The notes: generated from the sequence alone by a model not told the origin. DNA of 64,000 nucleotides from Endozoicomonas sp. SCSIO W0465 (GCF_023716865.1 NZ_CP092417.1:1404001-1468000), one strand, 5' to 3'; counted from the stretch's first letter, positions 16,298 to 25,972 are shown. Numbers and translations: made by a program.

Positions 16298-18658
16298 ATG
16301 GATTCTGAGCAAATTAAAAAAGAGTTAGGCAGTGAAGCGTTGTTCGATATTAATGGTGCATTCCATCCTGAGGGCAAGGCACCCTGTGAGCAAGTGACCG
16401 ATCTCCGTAAGTTCAAAGGGCAGGTTGTTGCAGAGCCTTCTGGTGTTGCAGAAGTTTCTGGAAAAAAGGGGGGGGAATCCACTGAATATCCTGCGGAGCC
16501 GTGGGAGGATGACGCTAATGCGCTGGAGCACCGGCTTTTTTCTGACATCAATGCACTGCTTGCAGTTGCTATCAGCGACAAGAATAAACTCAGGAAAAGT
16601 CTGTCAGAACTCTACAAACAGGCTCATGAGCTGATGACCTGCTATAACCAGAGAATCCAGAGCCTTTTGATGGAAGATCGTTTTTTATACCGTCACTCCT
16701 CTGAGATCTCGGCTCTTATGATTCGGGGATTGATGCCACCACTGGAAAATATTAAAAACCTGGAAAAAGCGCTCACGTCAACACGGAAAAAATCAGAACA
16801 AGAGCCAGTCGATCAGTTGCAAAAGTCGGCAATGGATGAATTGACTAAAGTTGAGAAAATCCTGAAGGATGCTAAAAATCGGCTGGCAAAATATACCAAA
16901 CCATTAAAGCCAGAACAGTTACTCCAGAAACAGTTAACTCAACGCCTGGAGCGAGAAGCTTCTGAGCTGCATTCTGAGCTACATCAGCCAATGCAGAAAA
17001 CCGATGTTTCGGCATCTTTGCAGAATATGGCAGGCACCTCAGCGAAGCCGTTATCCACGATTAAGGCTGAACCTGCCGCTGCTGTATCCCCGGCGCATCA
17101 TAAAAGCGAGAAGCAAACGTACTCCGCAGAAGATTTAGTATCAACGCAGCTCAGAGCACTGGCAATAACGCTCGATGCAGCCAGTCCGGCGGCAGAGAAG
17201 AGAACTATCCAGTCCATCATCTGTTACGTGGAATCGGAATATCAGAAATATGTCCCTCTCAGCCCTTTTCTGTCAGCGGCCAGACAGAAGTGCGAACTGT
17301 TGTCAATGAATGCGGATAAGGCTTGTCATGCATGCCAGGATGCCATTGCAGTGCTGGAAAATGTTTCATCGGCTAATGAGCCGGCGCTATCCCCGGAAGT
17401 GTTGATGCAAATAGACAGGGCGATTGGCAAACTGGCCTCATTTGATAAAAAGTTGCCGGGTGAGGTCTGGCAGTTATTAACAGAGCTGACACCTGACCAG
17501 AGCGATAGCCGATACCATTTGTTAAACTTGCTGTGCCGTAAGCTGCTTTTGGATGGCCCCACGCCGTTAACTCAGAAAGCGGTACTGAATAAGTTCAAAG
17601 ACGTTGGGCAGCTGTTACGCCAATCTGAAGAACGTGCTGACGCCAAGGTTTTTGATCAGCAGTTTATCAATGTATATGGCCAGATATTCAACTCTCCAAC
17701 CCATCTGAAAAAAGCACTCAACGTGGCAAATAAACCCCATGAGACTCATGCATTGCTGCAGATGTTTTCGCGTCAGAAAACCGATGATCAGGGGCGTTTT
17801 GCAGAAATGATTGAAGCGTTTAACACGATTGGAGCTGAGCAACAGCGTGACTGTCTGATCTCGGGAGCTGACGCTTTTGACTGTCTGATAACATCCATAC
17901 CGGAAAAGCTGACAGCTGAAATCAATAGTTACCGCCCTTCTGAGCCCAACCAGGCTCACAAACAGTTAACGCACGCTGTGCTTGCAAAGTATTCGGATTA
18001 TCACAATGCCATAGAGTTAATCCGGAGGCAGAGAGAAAGCATTAACAAACAAGGCAAAATCAGCCGCCCGGAACACGCGAAGATTCTTGCCAAATTCAGC
18101 AAACAACTGGCTGAAACATTGACTTGCCCAGATAACCGGCAAGAAGTTCTATTGCAAGACATTGATACAGAGCTACAGAAAATCACTGCTCAGTCACCGA
18201 TAAACGCTCAGGTAAAGCAGTCTATTGCCGGATGCAGGACACACATCATCGATGCGCTTAGGGAGAGGAGTCTAACGAATGACCAGTTCAGCCGGATCAT
18301 CACCCTGTTTCTTGAGGTCCAGACCCAGATAGAGGAGCCTGGCGCCGTCCAGACAGGGATCAATAGCGTTGAAATTCCTGAAGCGCTTATTCAAGCCATG
18401 GCTTCACTGGAAAACGGCACTGCACCAAAGTGGTACAACGAACTGTTTACGGGCCAAATTCAGGAACAAAGAGTGAACACACTGGGTGTTGTCAATAACA
18501 TTCTTGACGCCTGTCGGCAAACAAGCGCTGCAATCATGCCAGTGGCCAGTTTTATTGAGGCATCTGCGCAGGAGATTACCAAAGACAATGATGATCCACT
18601 GATCAAACAACTGGGAGCAGAAATGCAGGCTTATGCCAACTGGCTGAAAACCGCCTGA
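16298..18658 (+). CDS. Large orphan alpha-helical protein, 786 aa, unknown function
   Basis: Not recognised. The sequence is charged and helix-rich with probable coiled-coil stretches (about residues 75-115, 145-230 and 550-640, rich in Glu/Lys/Gln heptads). It has no signal peptide, no membrane helix and no catalytic motif that can be seen. The first 70 residues are acidic and flexible. The ATG at 16298 follows AAGGAAAGGGTAACGGTC, a reasonable ribosome site. It is flanked by 270 bases of unassigned DNA upstream and a palindromic repeat downstream, so it is a single-gene unit. Its size and make-up resemble large structural or effector-like proteins of symbionts, but that is only an impression. 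Confidence 0.7.
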   Translation: MDSEQIKKELGSEALFDINGAFHPEGKAPCEQVTDLRKFKGQVVAEPSGVAEVSGKKGGESTEYPAEPWEDDANALEHRLFSDINALLAVAISDKNKLRKSLSELYKQAHELMTCYNQRIQSLLMEDRFLYRHSSEISALMIRGLMPPLENIKNLEKALTSTRKKSEQEPVDQLQKSAMDELTKVEKILKDAKNRLAKYTKPLKPEQLLQKQLTQRLEREASELHSELHQPMQKTDVSASLQNMAGTSAKPLSTIKAEPAAAVSPAHHKSEKQTYSAEDLVSTQLRALAITLDAASPAAEKRTIQSIICYVESEYQKYVPLSPFLSAARQKCELLSMNADKACHACQDAIAVLENVSSANEPALSPEVLMQIDRAIGKLASFDKKLPGEVWQLLTELTPDQSDSRYHLLNLLCRKLLLDGPTPLTQKAVLNKFKDVGQLLRQSEERADAKVFDQQFINVYGQIFNSPTHLKKALNVANKPHETHALLQMFSRQKTDDQGRFAEMIEAFNTIGAEQQRDCLISGADAFDCLITSIPEKLTAEINSYRPSEPNQAHKQLTHAVLAKYSDYHNAIELIRRQRESINKQGKISRPEHAKILAKFSKQLAETLTCPDNRQEVLLQDIDTELQKITAQSPINAQVKQSIAGCRTHIIDALRERSLTNDQFSRIITLFLEVQTQIEEPGAVQTGINSVEIPEALIQAMASLENGTAPKWYNELFTGQIQEQRVNTLGVVNNILDACRQTSAAIMPVASFIEASAQEITKDNDDPLIKQLGAEMQAYANWLKTA

Positions 18659-18697
18659 TTGAGTCATAACCGCTGCTGGTTGGGTTATTCCGTTCTG

Positions 18698-18757
18698 CAG
18701 CCAGGCTCGTTCCCACGCCGGACCAGCAGGGCCCGGAAGCATGGGAACGAGGGGCTG
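18698..18757. repeat. Palindromic repeat downstream of the orphan gene
   Basis: CTCGTTCCCACGC at 18706-18718 pairs with GCATGGGAACGAG at 18739-18751, with an outer CAGCC/GGCTG pair. The motif CTCGTTCCCA is a familiar dispersed hairpin in gammaproteobacterial intergenic DNA. Confidence 0.65.
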
Positions 18758-18795
18758 TAGCGGTAGTAACGCTTTTCTGTACTAGCCGGTGTGTA

Positions 18796-19131
18796 CTATC
18801 CACCGGATCGTTTTGCGTCAAAACCTGCTTTTTTCAAATGTTCAACCATGATATCCACATGGTCTCCCTGAAGTTCAATACTGCCATCTTTAACTGCACC
18901 GCCACCACCACAGCGTTTCTTCAGCTGCTTGGCAAACGCTTTGAGTTCATTGCCTGCAAGTGGTAGCCCGCTGATGACCGTGACCACTTTACCGCCTCTT
19001 CCTTTTTTCTCCGGACGAACACGAACGTTGCCATCCCCCACTACTTCTGGTTGAACTGATTCTTCCTTTATCCGACCAACATCCGTGGAATAGACCAGTT
19101 TACTTTCCGAGCTACGTTGATAGTTGCTCAT
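18796..19131 (-). CDS. yciH: SUI1/YciH-family translation factor-like protein
   Basis: A 111-residue protein of the eIF1/SUI1 family; the E. coli homologue YciH influences start-site fidelity on the ribosome. The C-terminal fold is recognisable from VVTVISGLPLAGNELKAFAK, LKKRCGGGGAVKDGSIELQG and HVDIMVEHLKKAGF. The N-terminal 40 residues are polar. An AGAGG motif precedes the ATG. It is on the same strand as mutM and lies downstream of it, 84 bases away. Confidence 0.93.
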   Translation of the reverse strand: MSNYQRSSESKLVYSTDVGRIKEESVQPEVVGDGNVRVRPEKKGRGGKVVTVISGLPLAGNELKAFAKQLKKRCGGGGAVKDGSIELQGDHVDIMVEHLKKAGFDAKRSGG

Positions 19132-19215
19132 TGCTAACCTCTGGGTTCAGAAAACCATCTTGATAAATCACAAATCATACCTTCCCTTCGGTAAATAGAC
19201 ACATACAGTCGTCCG

Positions 19216-20031
19216 TCACCGCTGGCAGTGGGGGCAATAACAGCTGCTCCGGTTCCCCAGTTTTATCGCCTTAATGGTGGTTCCGCACTGGATGCACGGT
19301 TGGCCTGCCCGGCCATAAACGGCCAGCTCCTGTTTAAAGTAACCGGGTTTGCCATCGCCGCCTACGAAATCCCGCAAGGTTGTACCACCTTGCTCAATGG
19401 CTTTGGCCAGCGTCTCTTTTATGGCATCTACCAGCAGTTGATAGCGGTGAAAAGCAATTTTTCCACAGGCCCGGCCAGGTCTTATTCCGGCTTTGAACAA
19501 CGCCTCACTGGCATAAATGTTACCAACACCGACCACGACTTTGTTATCCATAATAAAGGTCTTTACTGACTGGTTCTTGCCTCGGGACATTTGCAGCAGT
19601 CGCTGAGCTGTGAACTCACTGTCCAGAGGTTCAGGCCCCAGATTTTTCAGGAGTTTGTGCTCGTGGAGAGGCTGTTCAGACCAGAGAACAGCACCGAAAC
19701 GGCGAGGGTCGGTGTACCTCAATCGTTGGCCGTCCGTCAGAAGAATATCAATATGGTCATGTTTTTCCGGCGGTGTGTTGGTTTTTATCACCCTCAGGCT
19801 TCCGGACATCCCCAGGTGCAGAATCAGGTGGCCGGATCCGGTATCCAGCAGCAGGTATTTGGCTCTTCTTTTTACCTGCCTGATGGTTTTGCCAGTGAGT
19901 ATCTGATTAAGATTCTCCGGCACCGGCCAGCGGAGTCTGGGTTCACGGACAATGATTTCCTCAATGGTGTGACCTTCAATATGAGGCTCTATACCTCGCC
20001 GGGTCGTTTCAACTTCTGGTAATTCCGGCAT
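19216..20031 (-). CDS. mutM: Formamidopyrimidine-DNA glycosylase
   Basis: Base-excision repair enzyme that removes 8-oxoguanine and formamidopyrimidines and nicks the DNA. It starts MPELPEVETTRRGIEP, with the catalytic Pro and Glu right after the initiator Met. VGVGNIYASEALF in the helix-two-turn-helix region and the C-terminal zinc finger CIQCGTTIKAIKLGNRSSCYCPHCQR-type cysteines (four Cys) are intact. Length is 271 aa. Confidence 0.97.
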   Translation of the reverse strand: MPELPEVETTRRGIEPHIEGHTIEEIIVREPRLRWPVPENLNQILTGKTIRQVKRRAKYLLLDTGSGHLILHLGMSGSLRVIKTNTPPEKHDHIDILLTDGQRLRYTDPRRFGAVLWSEQPLHEHKLLKNLGPEPLDSEFTAQRLLQMSRGKNQSVKTFIMDNKVVVGVGNIYASEALFKAGIRPGRACGKIAFHRYQLLVDAIKETLAKAIEQGGTTLRDFVGGDGKPGYFKQELAVYGRAGQPCIQCGTTIKAIKLGNRSSCYCPHCQR

Positions 20032-21143
20032 ATTCGTTGATCCCGCTTGCCCACGAAATAGTTTTCACCACGGCTGCAGCATACCCCAGTTTTTAATAAC
20101 TGAAGTTACGCAGCTAACAGCTCTCTCAGCTGCCCCAACGAAGCTTTCAGCCCTGCCATATAGATTTTGGCTCTGAGCTGAAAGTGATTCAGATTTACTT
20201 TCAATGACAATACTTCCAACCTGAAGGCTGAGTAAATTGAAAGAAAGATATGATTACTCTGTGTTCTCACAGTATGCGCCGGTGACTTGGCCATTGACGC
20301 ATTCGATTTCAGCGTTTTATGGAAGACCTCGACTTTCCACCGTTTCTCGTAGATTGCCTTGAGAGTCTCGGCATCACAGTCAAGATCGCTGCAAACCAGA
20401 TAGAGAATGCCTGTGCTTCCGTCTTTGTTTTTAAAGACCTGACGGTATAGCAGAACAGGGAAATCGACACCTGCTATCCACCCTTGTACAGGCTTATCTT
20501 CTGAAAAATCAACAGTATCTATACGCTGTGAACGGCCTTGTAATTTGTCGTCCAGACTGAGGGATACCTTGCGGTTTGACTTCATCGCCATCAGGAAATG
20601 TTTATTACAGTCGTGTCGAATAAACATCATATTGTCGTTTGAGCAAAACCAGCTATCTGCAAGGACATAGCGGAACATAAGCTGGTTATGGCAGCAAATC
20701 ATCAGCATCTCCCGCATCATTTCATTTTTGGTTTGCTCTGCATATCGTCTTACCTTTTTTGTCTTCAAGTCGGTGTACAGGATGGTTTTCTCGATCAATT
20801 TATAGGCGACAGGAATCGACGCATCTCCGGCATGGTAGTGTGCATTGAGCAGATTTATACCTTTCACGGTGCGATTTTTTGTATGATCAAAATGCCAGGT
20901 GTTCAGGGCATTCTCTTTGCTGAACTGCTTTTCCTGAATCGTATCGTCAAAGATCAAAACCCCATCACTGCACTCAACCTGTCGCACGACGGGTTTAACG
21001 TAAAGCCATAAGTCACGACTGGTAAACTCATTGTTTGAAAGCAATCGGGTGAATTGGTCATGACTGTAGACATTATCCAAAAGCTCTGACACTCCCGTTG
21101 CAGTGGTCTTCCCAGACGACGACAACAGGTAGTCAGAATAAAG

Positions 21144-22670
21144 CTCGACTTTAGAGTTTTAAGAGCACAATAGTTCCGGCGCATAATCTGCTAAAAGCAA
21201 CCATCCCCAATGACGAAATTCGAGATGGTTGCCATGCTCACTTCAGATCATCAAGTAATCCTCAGGGAGCTCGCTTCATATACAACCTTTCTTGCTGGAG
21301 CGCTATCATCAACTGCAGTACCAACGTTCTGCGAACTGCTGTTCGGTTGCATGCTTTCAGCCGACGGCTTTGTTACACAGGCGTTGTTAACAATTGATTT
21401 TCATTGTGTGTGGAGCAGCTACCACCACTGGCTATCTCAGGGCAAGTGGCAATGGAAGAACTTGGCACGCCACTTGATCCGTCTGGTCTGCTCCAAAGCT
21501 CCTGAGAATCAACCTGTGGTCCTGGGGCTTGATGACTGGGTAATCGAACGGTTTTCCGACAAAGCCCCTGCTTGTCGTACACATCATCAACACAGCAAGA
21601 AACGCAATCGGCCGACGTACATCTGGGGGCAGTGTTGGGTTTCCCTGGCCATCATATTTGAGCGGGCTGCAGATGAAGTATTTACCGCCATACCGGTGAT
21701 CTCATTTCCGACACCAGCTTCAGGTAACACCAGCAAACTGAAAATTGCCGTGGCCATGCTCAGGGTGGTACGCAATGAAGTGAAGGATCGAGTGCTACGC
21801 CTGCTAACCGATTGCTGGTATATGAACTGGACACTGATAAAGCCAGCTCTGGAAATGAACATAGAAGTTGTTGGTCAGATACCTTCAAATCGGGCCCTCT
21901 ATGCTTTGCCGCCAGCACCCACCGTAAAGAAGCGAGGGCGCCCAAAAAAGTACGGCATCAAGATGACGACAGAACAGGTTAAGAAACTGCCGGAAGAAAA
22001 AGCAACAGTATGGATGTACGGCAAATTTCGCAAAATACGTTATCGTACCCTGATCTGTCGCGCCAGATTCCTTAAAGGTCGTGAAGTACGCGTCGTCTGG
22101 AGTCGCTTTGAAAATGACAAAGGTCTGACCGAAAGCAGAATATTCATCTCGACCAATCCGGAACTTGAGGGACTGGAGGTGCTTCGTGCCTATTCCCGGA
22201 GATGGCCGGTAGAGCCAATGTTTCACCAACTCAAACATGCTTTTGGCTGTTGCCATTTATGGCAGCAGAAATTGCGAACACTGCTTCGATGGATGCATTT
22301 GAAAATGGCAGGCTATGCATTATTGCAGTTATTAACCGTTTGTAAAAATCAGGCATGTCTGAATATTTCTCGGATACCCTGGAGAAGCCCGGATACAACC
22401 ACTGCAGGCATGATGAAAATTGCTCTTTCAGGAATTATTCCGAGGTTCTCTATTCGCAAGGGCTGGAACAGATATAAGCAAAAATATGAGTTCAATTTTC
22501 GCGATCTGATCGACCAGTTAATACCGGATAATTCAGAAGCAGCATAACTAAAGGCTTTTAGGCAAAAAACGGAAGTAATAACGAACTTGGAAAAACAGTT
22601 CACTGATTTCGGCTTGCTTCACTATAAAAAGCTGACCGAATTATCGTTTTATACAGACTCTAAAGTCGAG
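21144..22670 (+). mobile_element. Nested insertion sequence (IS4/IS701-like), 1,527 bp, perfect ends
   Basis: Perfect 14-bp terminal inverted repeats CTCGACTTTAGAGT sit at 21144-21157 and 22657-22670. The 10-bp target CAGAATAAAG is duplicated at 21134-21143 and 22671-22680, and occurs once at the matching place in the intact IS4 copy near 12805. This fixes both borders to the base. Confidence 0.96.
21210..22547 (+). CDS. Transposase of the nested IS, 445 aa
   Basis: A DDE transposase with aspartates in VVLGLDDWVIERF and RLLTDCWYMN and the glutamate in YSRRWPVEPMFHQLKHAFG, again fitting Y-2-R-3-E-6-K. The overall look (HSKKRNRPTYIWGQCW) is closer to IS701-type proteins than to the host IS4 transposase. 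A basic KKRGRPKKYG segment lies near residue 240. It is encoded opposite to the transposase it disrupts, and appears intact. Confidence 0.88.
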   Translation: MTKFEMVAMLTSDHQVILRELASYTTFLAGALSSTAVPTFCELLFGCMLSADGFVTQALLTIDFHCVWSSYHHWLSQGKWQWKNLARHLIRLVCSKAPENQPVVLGLDDWVIERFSDKAPACRTHHQHSKKRNRPTYIWGQCWVSLAIIFERAADEVFTAIPVISFPTPASGNTSKLKIAVAMLRVVRNEVKDRVLRLLTDCWYMNWTLIKPALEMNIEVVGQIPSNRALYALPPAPTVKKRGRPKKYGIKMTTEQVKKLPEEKATVWMYGKFRKIRYRTLICRARFLKGREVRVVWSRFENDKGLTESRIFISTNPELEGLEVLRAYSRRWPVEPMFHQLKHAFGCCHLWQQKLRTLLRWMHLKMAGYALLQLLTVCKNQACLNISRIPWRSPDTTTAGMMKIALSGIIPRFSIRKGWNRYKQKYEFNFRDLIDQLIPDNSEAA

Positions 22671-22897
22671 CAGAATAAAGTTCTATGAGATCATTTTTCA
22701 TGCCACCAATAATGGCTGATTTTCAGCAAGGTGCGTAACTTGAGTTAATAAAAGCGTCAACTGTCAGCGAAAATAAGGATAAACACCGCGTATAATTTCT
22801 GAAATTTCTGATCCAACCATTTTTTGATTCATTGATAGAATATAAAACCCTTCGCCCCAAGTCTGCATGGCGTTGGGAGTTGTTTCTGTGAGCAAAA

Positions 22898-24295
22898 ATG
22901 ACAACAAATCTTTCAGCCTTTGCCCGCTATCGTGGCGAACTTCGTGAATTACTGTATCTGGCCGGGCCTATTATGGGCGCTCAGATGGCAACCACCGGTA
23001 TGACATTTGTCGACACCAGTATGGCCGGGCAATATTCGGCAATGGATCTGGCGGCCATCGCGCTGGGCTCGAGTATCTGGATGCCGGTCTACCTGTTAAT
23101 CCGTGGCATATTAATGGCGATCACGCCAACGGTTGCCCATCTTTATGGGGCACGTCAAACCGGAGAGATTGGTGGTCAGGTCCGTCAGGGGCTGTGGATT
23201 GCCCTGCTGATGAGCCTGCTGGCCCTGGGGTTTATTTACCAATCTGATGTCGTACTGCAATGGTTGCAGGTTGAGCCTGAGATGGCAGCAAAAACGCTCG
23301 AGTATCTAAAGGCGCTGGCCTGGGGCATTCCGGCGATATGTTTATTCCAGGCGCTTACCTGTTACTGCGAAGGAATGGGTAAAACCAAGCCCGGCATGGT
23401 GTTCAGTTTCATTGCCCTGGCACTGAATATTCCACTGAACTATGTATTGATTTATGGCAAGTTCGGTTTCCCGGAGCTTGGCGGCGTTGGCTGTGGTTAT
23501 GCGACAGCCGTTTGTTTCTGGGCCATGTTCCTGATGATGGCCGGTTACACCATGCTGGGTCAGCAGCATCGTAAAATTGGCCTGTTTGGCCATTGGGATT
23601 TGCCGAGCCCGGGCATTATTTCCAGTCAGTTGAAGCTGGGTGTGCCAATTGGTCTGGCCATTTTCTTTGAGGCCAGCATCTTCTCGGTCGTGGCTCTGCT
23701 GATCGGGAAGTTAGGTGCCATCGTGGTGGCGGGACATCAGATTGCCCTTAATTTTACCTCGCTGGCCTTTATGGTGCCGATGAGCCTGGCGATGGGGCTT
23801 ACCATTCGTGTCGGGCAGGCATTAGGAGCCGGTAACACCGAGCAGGCGGCATTCTCCAGTTATGCGGGGATTGCGACGACGCTGGTCAGTGCCACCGTCA
23901 GTGCTTCGGTTATGTTGTTCCTGCCGGGAGTGGTGACCTCAATCTACACACAGAACCCGGAGGTCGCCGTTCTGGCTGCCCAGCTGTTGGTTTATGCGGC
24001 ACTGTTCCAGTACGCCGATGGCATTCAGATTGCCGCCAATGGTGCATTGCGAGGCTATAAAGATACCCGTGTGCCGATGACGATGATTCTATTTGCCTGT
24101 TGGGGTGTAGCCTTGCCCCTGGGCTATATTCTGGGGCTGACCGACTGGATGGTTGAGCCAATGGGACCTCATGGCTTGTGGATTGGTCTGGTGAGCGCAT
24201 TGGTCATGGGTGCCTTTCTGTTGACCTTGCGTCTGCGAGTCATTATCCGGCGAAATCGGAGATCTGATTCTGAAGTCGTGCCTATGCCCGCCTGA
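22898..24295 (+). CDS. MATE-family multidrug/sodium antiporter
   Basis: Inner-membrane exporter of the NorM type that uses sodium or proton gradients to expel cationic compounds. At least eleven, probably twelve, hydrophobic helices are visible across 465 aa, arranged as two similar halves. N-terminal LAGPIMGAQMATTGMTFVDTSMAGQYS and the second-half GLAIFFEASIFSVVALLIGKLG with AGHQIALNFTSLAFMVPMSL are typical of MATE proteins. Substrate cannot be read from sequence. It starts about 150 bases after the second IS4 copy, so read-through from the element could affect it. Confidence 0.93.
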   Translation: MTTNLSAFARYRGELRELLYLAGPIMGAQMATTGMTFVDTSMAGQYSAMDLAAIALGSSIWMPVYLLIRGILMAITPTVAHLYGARQTGEIGGQVRQGLWIALLMSLLALGFIYQSDVVLQWLQVEPEMAAKTLEYLKALAWGIPAICLFQALTCYCEGMGKTKPGMVFSFIALALNIPLNYVLIYGKFGFPELGGVGCGYATAVCFWAMFLMMAGYTMLGQQHRKIGLFGHWDLPSPGIISSQLKLGVPIGLAIFFEASIFSVVALLIGKLGAIVVAGHQIALNFTSLAFMVPMSLAMGLTIRVGQALGAGNTEQAAFSSYAGIATTLVSATVSASVMLFLPGVVTSIYTQNPEVAVLAAQLLVYAALFQYADGIQIAANGALRGYKDTRVPMTMILFACWGVALPLGYILGLTDWMVEPMGPHGLWIGLVSALVMGAFLLTLRLRVIIRRNRRSDSEVVPMPA

Positions 24296-24314
24296 TCCTG
24301 ACACCTGGTGTCTA

Positions 24315-24344
24315 TTGTGAGAGAGGGCTGCGCTCTTCTATAAT
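24315..24344 (+). promoter_or_regulatory. Promoter of trpS
   Basis: A -35-like TTGTGA (24315-24320) and a perfect -10 TATAAT (24339-24344) are 18 bases apart. The trpS start lies about 100 bases downstream. Confidence 0.6.
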
Positions 24345-24442
24345 GCGGCCCTTTCCCTGAAGTCCGATCAGCAGAGTCTGGGGAAATTCTTTTCTGGTCT
24401 GCAGTTGTGGCCAGGTTACATCGTCGCTGTGCGAGTGAACTC

Positions 24443-25453
24443 ATGAATAAAACGAAAGTACTGACAGGTATTACGACCACCGGAACACCACACCTGGGTA
24501 ACTACGTGGGGGCTATCAAGCCTGCGATTGAGGAAAGCTGGCGTGACGATATCGCTTCGTACTACTTTCTGGCCGATTTTCATGCCCTGATCAAAGGCCG
24601 TGACCCCAGGCGAATCCACCAGTCTACGCTGGAGATTGCGGCTACCTGGCTGGCACTGGGTCTGGATACGGATCGTGTGACCTTCTATCGGCAGTCAGAC
24701 ATTCCGGAGATTGCCGAGCTGAACTGGATTCTTGGCTGCATGACGGCCAAAGGTCTGATGAACCGTGCCCATGCCTATAAAGCAGCGGTTCAGGCCAATG
24801 AAGAGGCCGGTGAACCGGATCCCGACAAGGGGGTCACCATGGGACTGTTCTGCTATCCGGTGTTGATGAGTGCAGATATTCTCATGTTCAATGCCCATAA
24901 AGTGCCGGTGGGCCGTGATCAGGTGCAACATATTGAGATGGCCCGGGATATCGCCGGGCGTATGAACCACCATTACCAGACCAGATTTGTTTTGCCTGAA
25001 GCGGTGGTTGGTGAAACCACGGCGGTTCTCAATGGTCTTGATGGTCGAAAAATGAGCAAGAGCTACGATAATACGATTCCGCTTTTTGTGCCTGAAAAGC
25101 AACTGCTTAAGCTGATTCGCAAGATCAAAACCAACTCATTGGAACCGGGCGAGCCGAAAGACCCGGATACCTGTACGCTTTTCCAGATCTACTCGGCATT
25201 TGCCGATGCCACCCGGATCGAGGTGAAACGTCAGCAATATGCCGACGGCGCTGGCTGGGGAGACTTGAAAAATGAGCTGTTTGAGTTTCTGAATGCTCAC
25301 TTGAAAGCGCCCCGAGAGCGTTACAACGCCCTGATTGAAGATCCGGCTTTTATCGAAAAAGAGCTGCTTAAGGGAGCTGACAAGGCCAGGGCCGAAGCTG
25401 CTCCTTTCCTGGCGTCAATTCGTCAAGCCGTAGGCCTCAGGCCGTTGGCATAA
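24443..25453 (+). CDS. trpS: Tryptophan-tRNA ligase
   Basis: Charges tRNA-Trp with tryptophan (class Ic synthetase). The HIGH-like motif TPHLGNYVGAIKP is at about residues 14-26 and the KMSKS loop KMSKSYDNTIPLF is near residue 200. LADFHALI, GCMTAKGLMNRAHAYK and YPVLMSADILMFNAHKVPVG are also characteristic. The frame opens earlier, but the ATG at 24443 gives the family N terminus (MNKTKVLTGIT) and 336 aa. Its substrate tRNA gene lies at 39.4 kb. Confidence 0.96.
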   Translation: MNKTKVLTGITTTGTPHLGNYVGAIKPAIEESWRDDIASYYFLADFHALIKGRDPRRIHQSTLEIAATWLALGLDTDRVTFYRQSDIPEIAELNWILGCMTAKGLMNRAHAYKAAVQANEEAGEPDPDKGVTMGLFCYPVLMSADILMFNAHKVPVGRDQVQHIEMARDIAGRMNHHYQTRFVLPEAVVGETTAVLNGLDGRKMSKSYDNTIPLFVPEKQLLKLIRKIKTNSLEPGEPKDPDTCTLFQIYSAFADATRIEVKRQQYADGAGWGDLKNELFEFLNAHLKAPRERYNALIEDPAFIEKELLKGADKARAEAAPFLASIRQAVGLRPLA

Positions 25454-25467
25454 CATTCTGCAGCCTC

Positions 25468-25518
25468 CTGGTGGTGAACGTTCCCACCAGCATGGCTTTC
25501 CTTTGGGAAGGCCATGCT
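25468..25518. repeat. Two adjacent hairpins after trpS
   Basis: CTGGTGG/CCACCAG (about 25468-25490) is followed directly by AGCATGGC/GGCCATGCT (25489-25518). Neither has a T-run. They may end the trpS transcript in a factor-dependent way or protect its 3' end. Confidence 0.5.
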
Positions 25519-25567
25519 GAATAATAAAAGCAATAATGACAGGCATCATCGCTTGATTGGAACTCCC

Positions 25568-25972
25568 ATGAACACATCAACATTATTTGTCATTGTGCTG
25601 AGCGCGTTTTTACTGTCGGCCTGTAGCCATTTGGATGGCCTGCTGAAAGGCAGTGCTCAGCAAAAAAAAATTCAGCAGAAGGTGACCTTTGATTTGACAC
25701 GCCTGGATGACGATGGTCTTCATGGGCCAGCTGATGGCAAGCGATCCCTGAGCTATGAGTTTTGTATTCCGGCACGCGTGAATACGGCACGGCAGGTGAT
25801 GTCTATTGATCCAACAGCGATTGTCTACCATGAATCCCCCGGGCGGTTACAGTGTGGTAAGGAACAGTACCTGGTGATTGGTGATACTTATCAGGCTAAT
25901 TATCGGGGGACCCTGGAAAAATTGGTTGAACTGGAGTATGTCACCCGGATCCAAGAGGCTTTTTTTGAGTAA
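25568..25972 (+). CDS. Small putative lipoprotein, 134 aa
   Basis: The N terminus MNTSTLFVIVLSAFLLSAC is a short lipoprotein signal with lipobox LSAC, so Cys19 would be lipidated. The mature part is about 115 residues with no recognised domain; it contains two further cysteines (FCIPAR and RLQCGKEQY) that could form a disulfide in the periplasm. The frame extends upstream to 25514, but the ATG at 25568 places the signal peptide at the very start and has GGA upstream. Function unknown. Confidence 0.8.
   Translation: MNTSTLFVIVLSAFLLSACSHLDGLLKGSAQQKKIQQKVTFDLTRLDDDGLHGPADGKRSLSYEFCIPARVNTARQVMSIDPTAIVYHESPGRLQCGKEQYLVIGDTYQANYRGTLEKLVELEYVTRIQEAFFE

Larger units (their letters stand above)
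20106..22701 (-). pseudogene. IS4-family transposase disrupted by nested IS
   Basis: The original start codon (ATG at 22701) and first codons up to MKNDLIELYSD lie to the right of the nested element; the rest of the 352-residue protein continues from about 21134 down to 20106. A TTG at 21125 leaves a 339-codon frame that still contains all DDE residues, but whether it is translated is unknown. The remaining sequence is apparently identical to the intact copy. Confidence 0.88.
20091..22751 (-). mobile_element. Second copy of the IS4 element, split by another IS
   Basis: Outer parts match the element at 11762-12885 in both directions. After removing the nested element (21144-22670) and one 10-bp duplication, exactly 1,124 bp remain, the same length as the intact copy. 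It lies between mutM and the MATE transporter gene. Confidence 0.9.
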
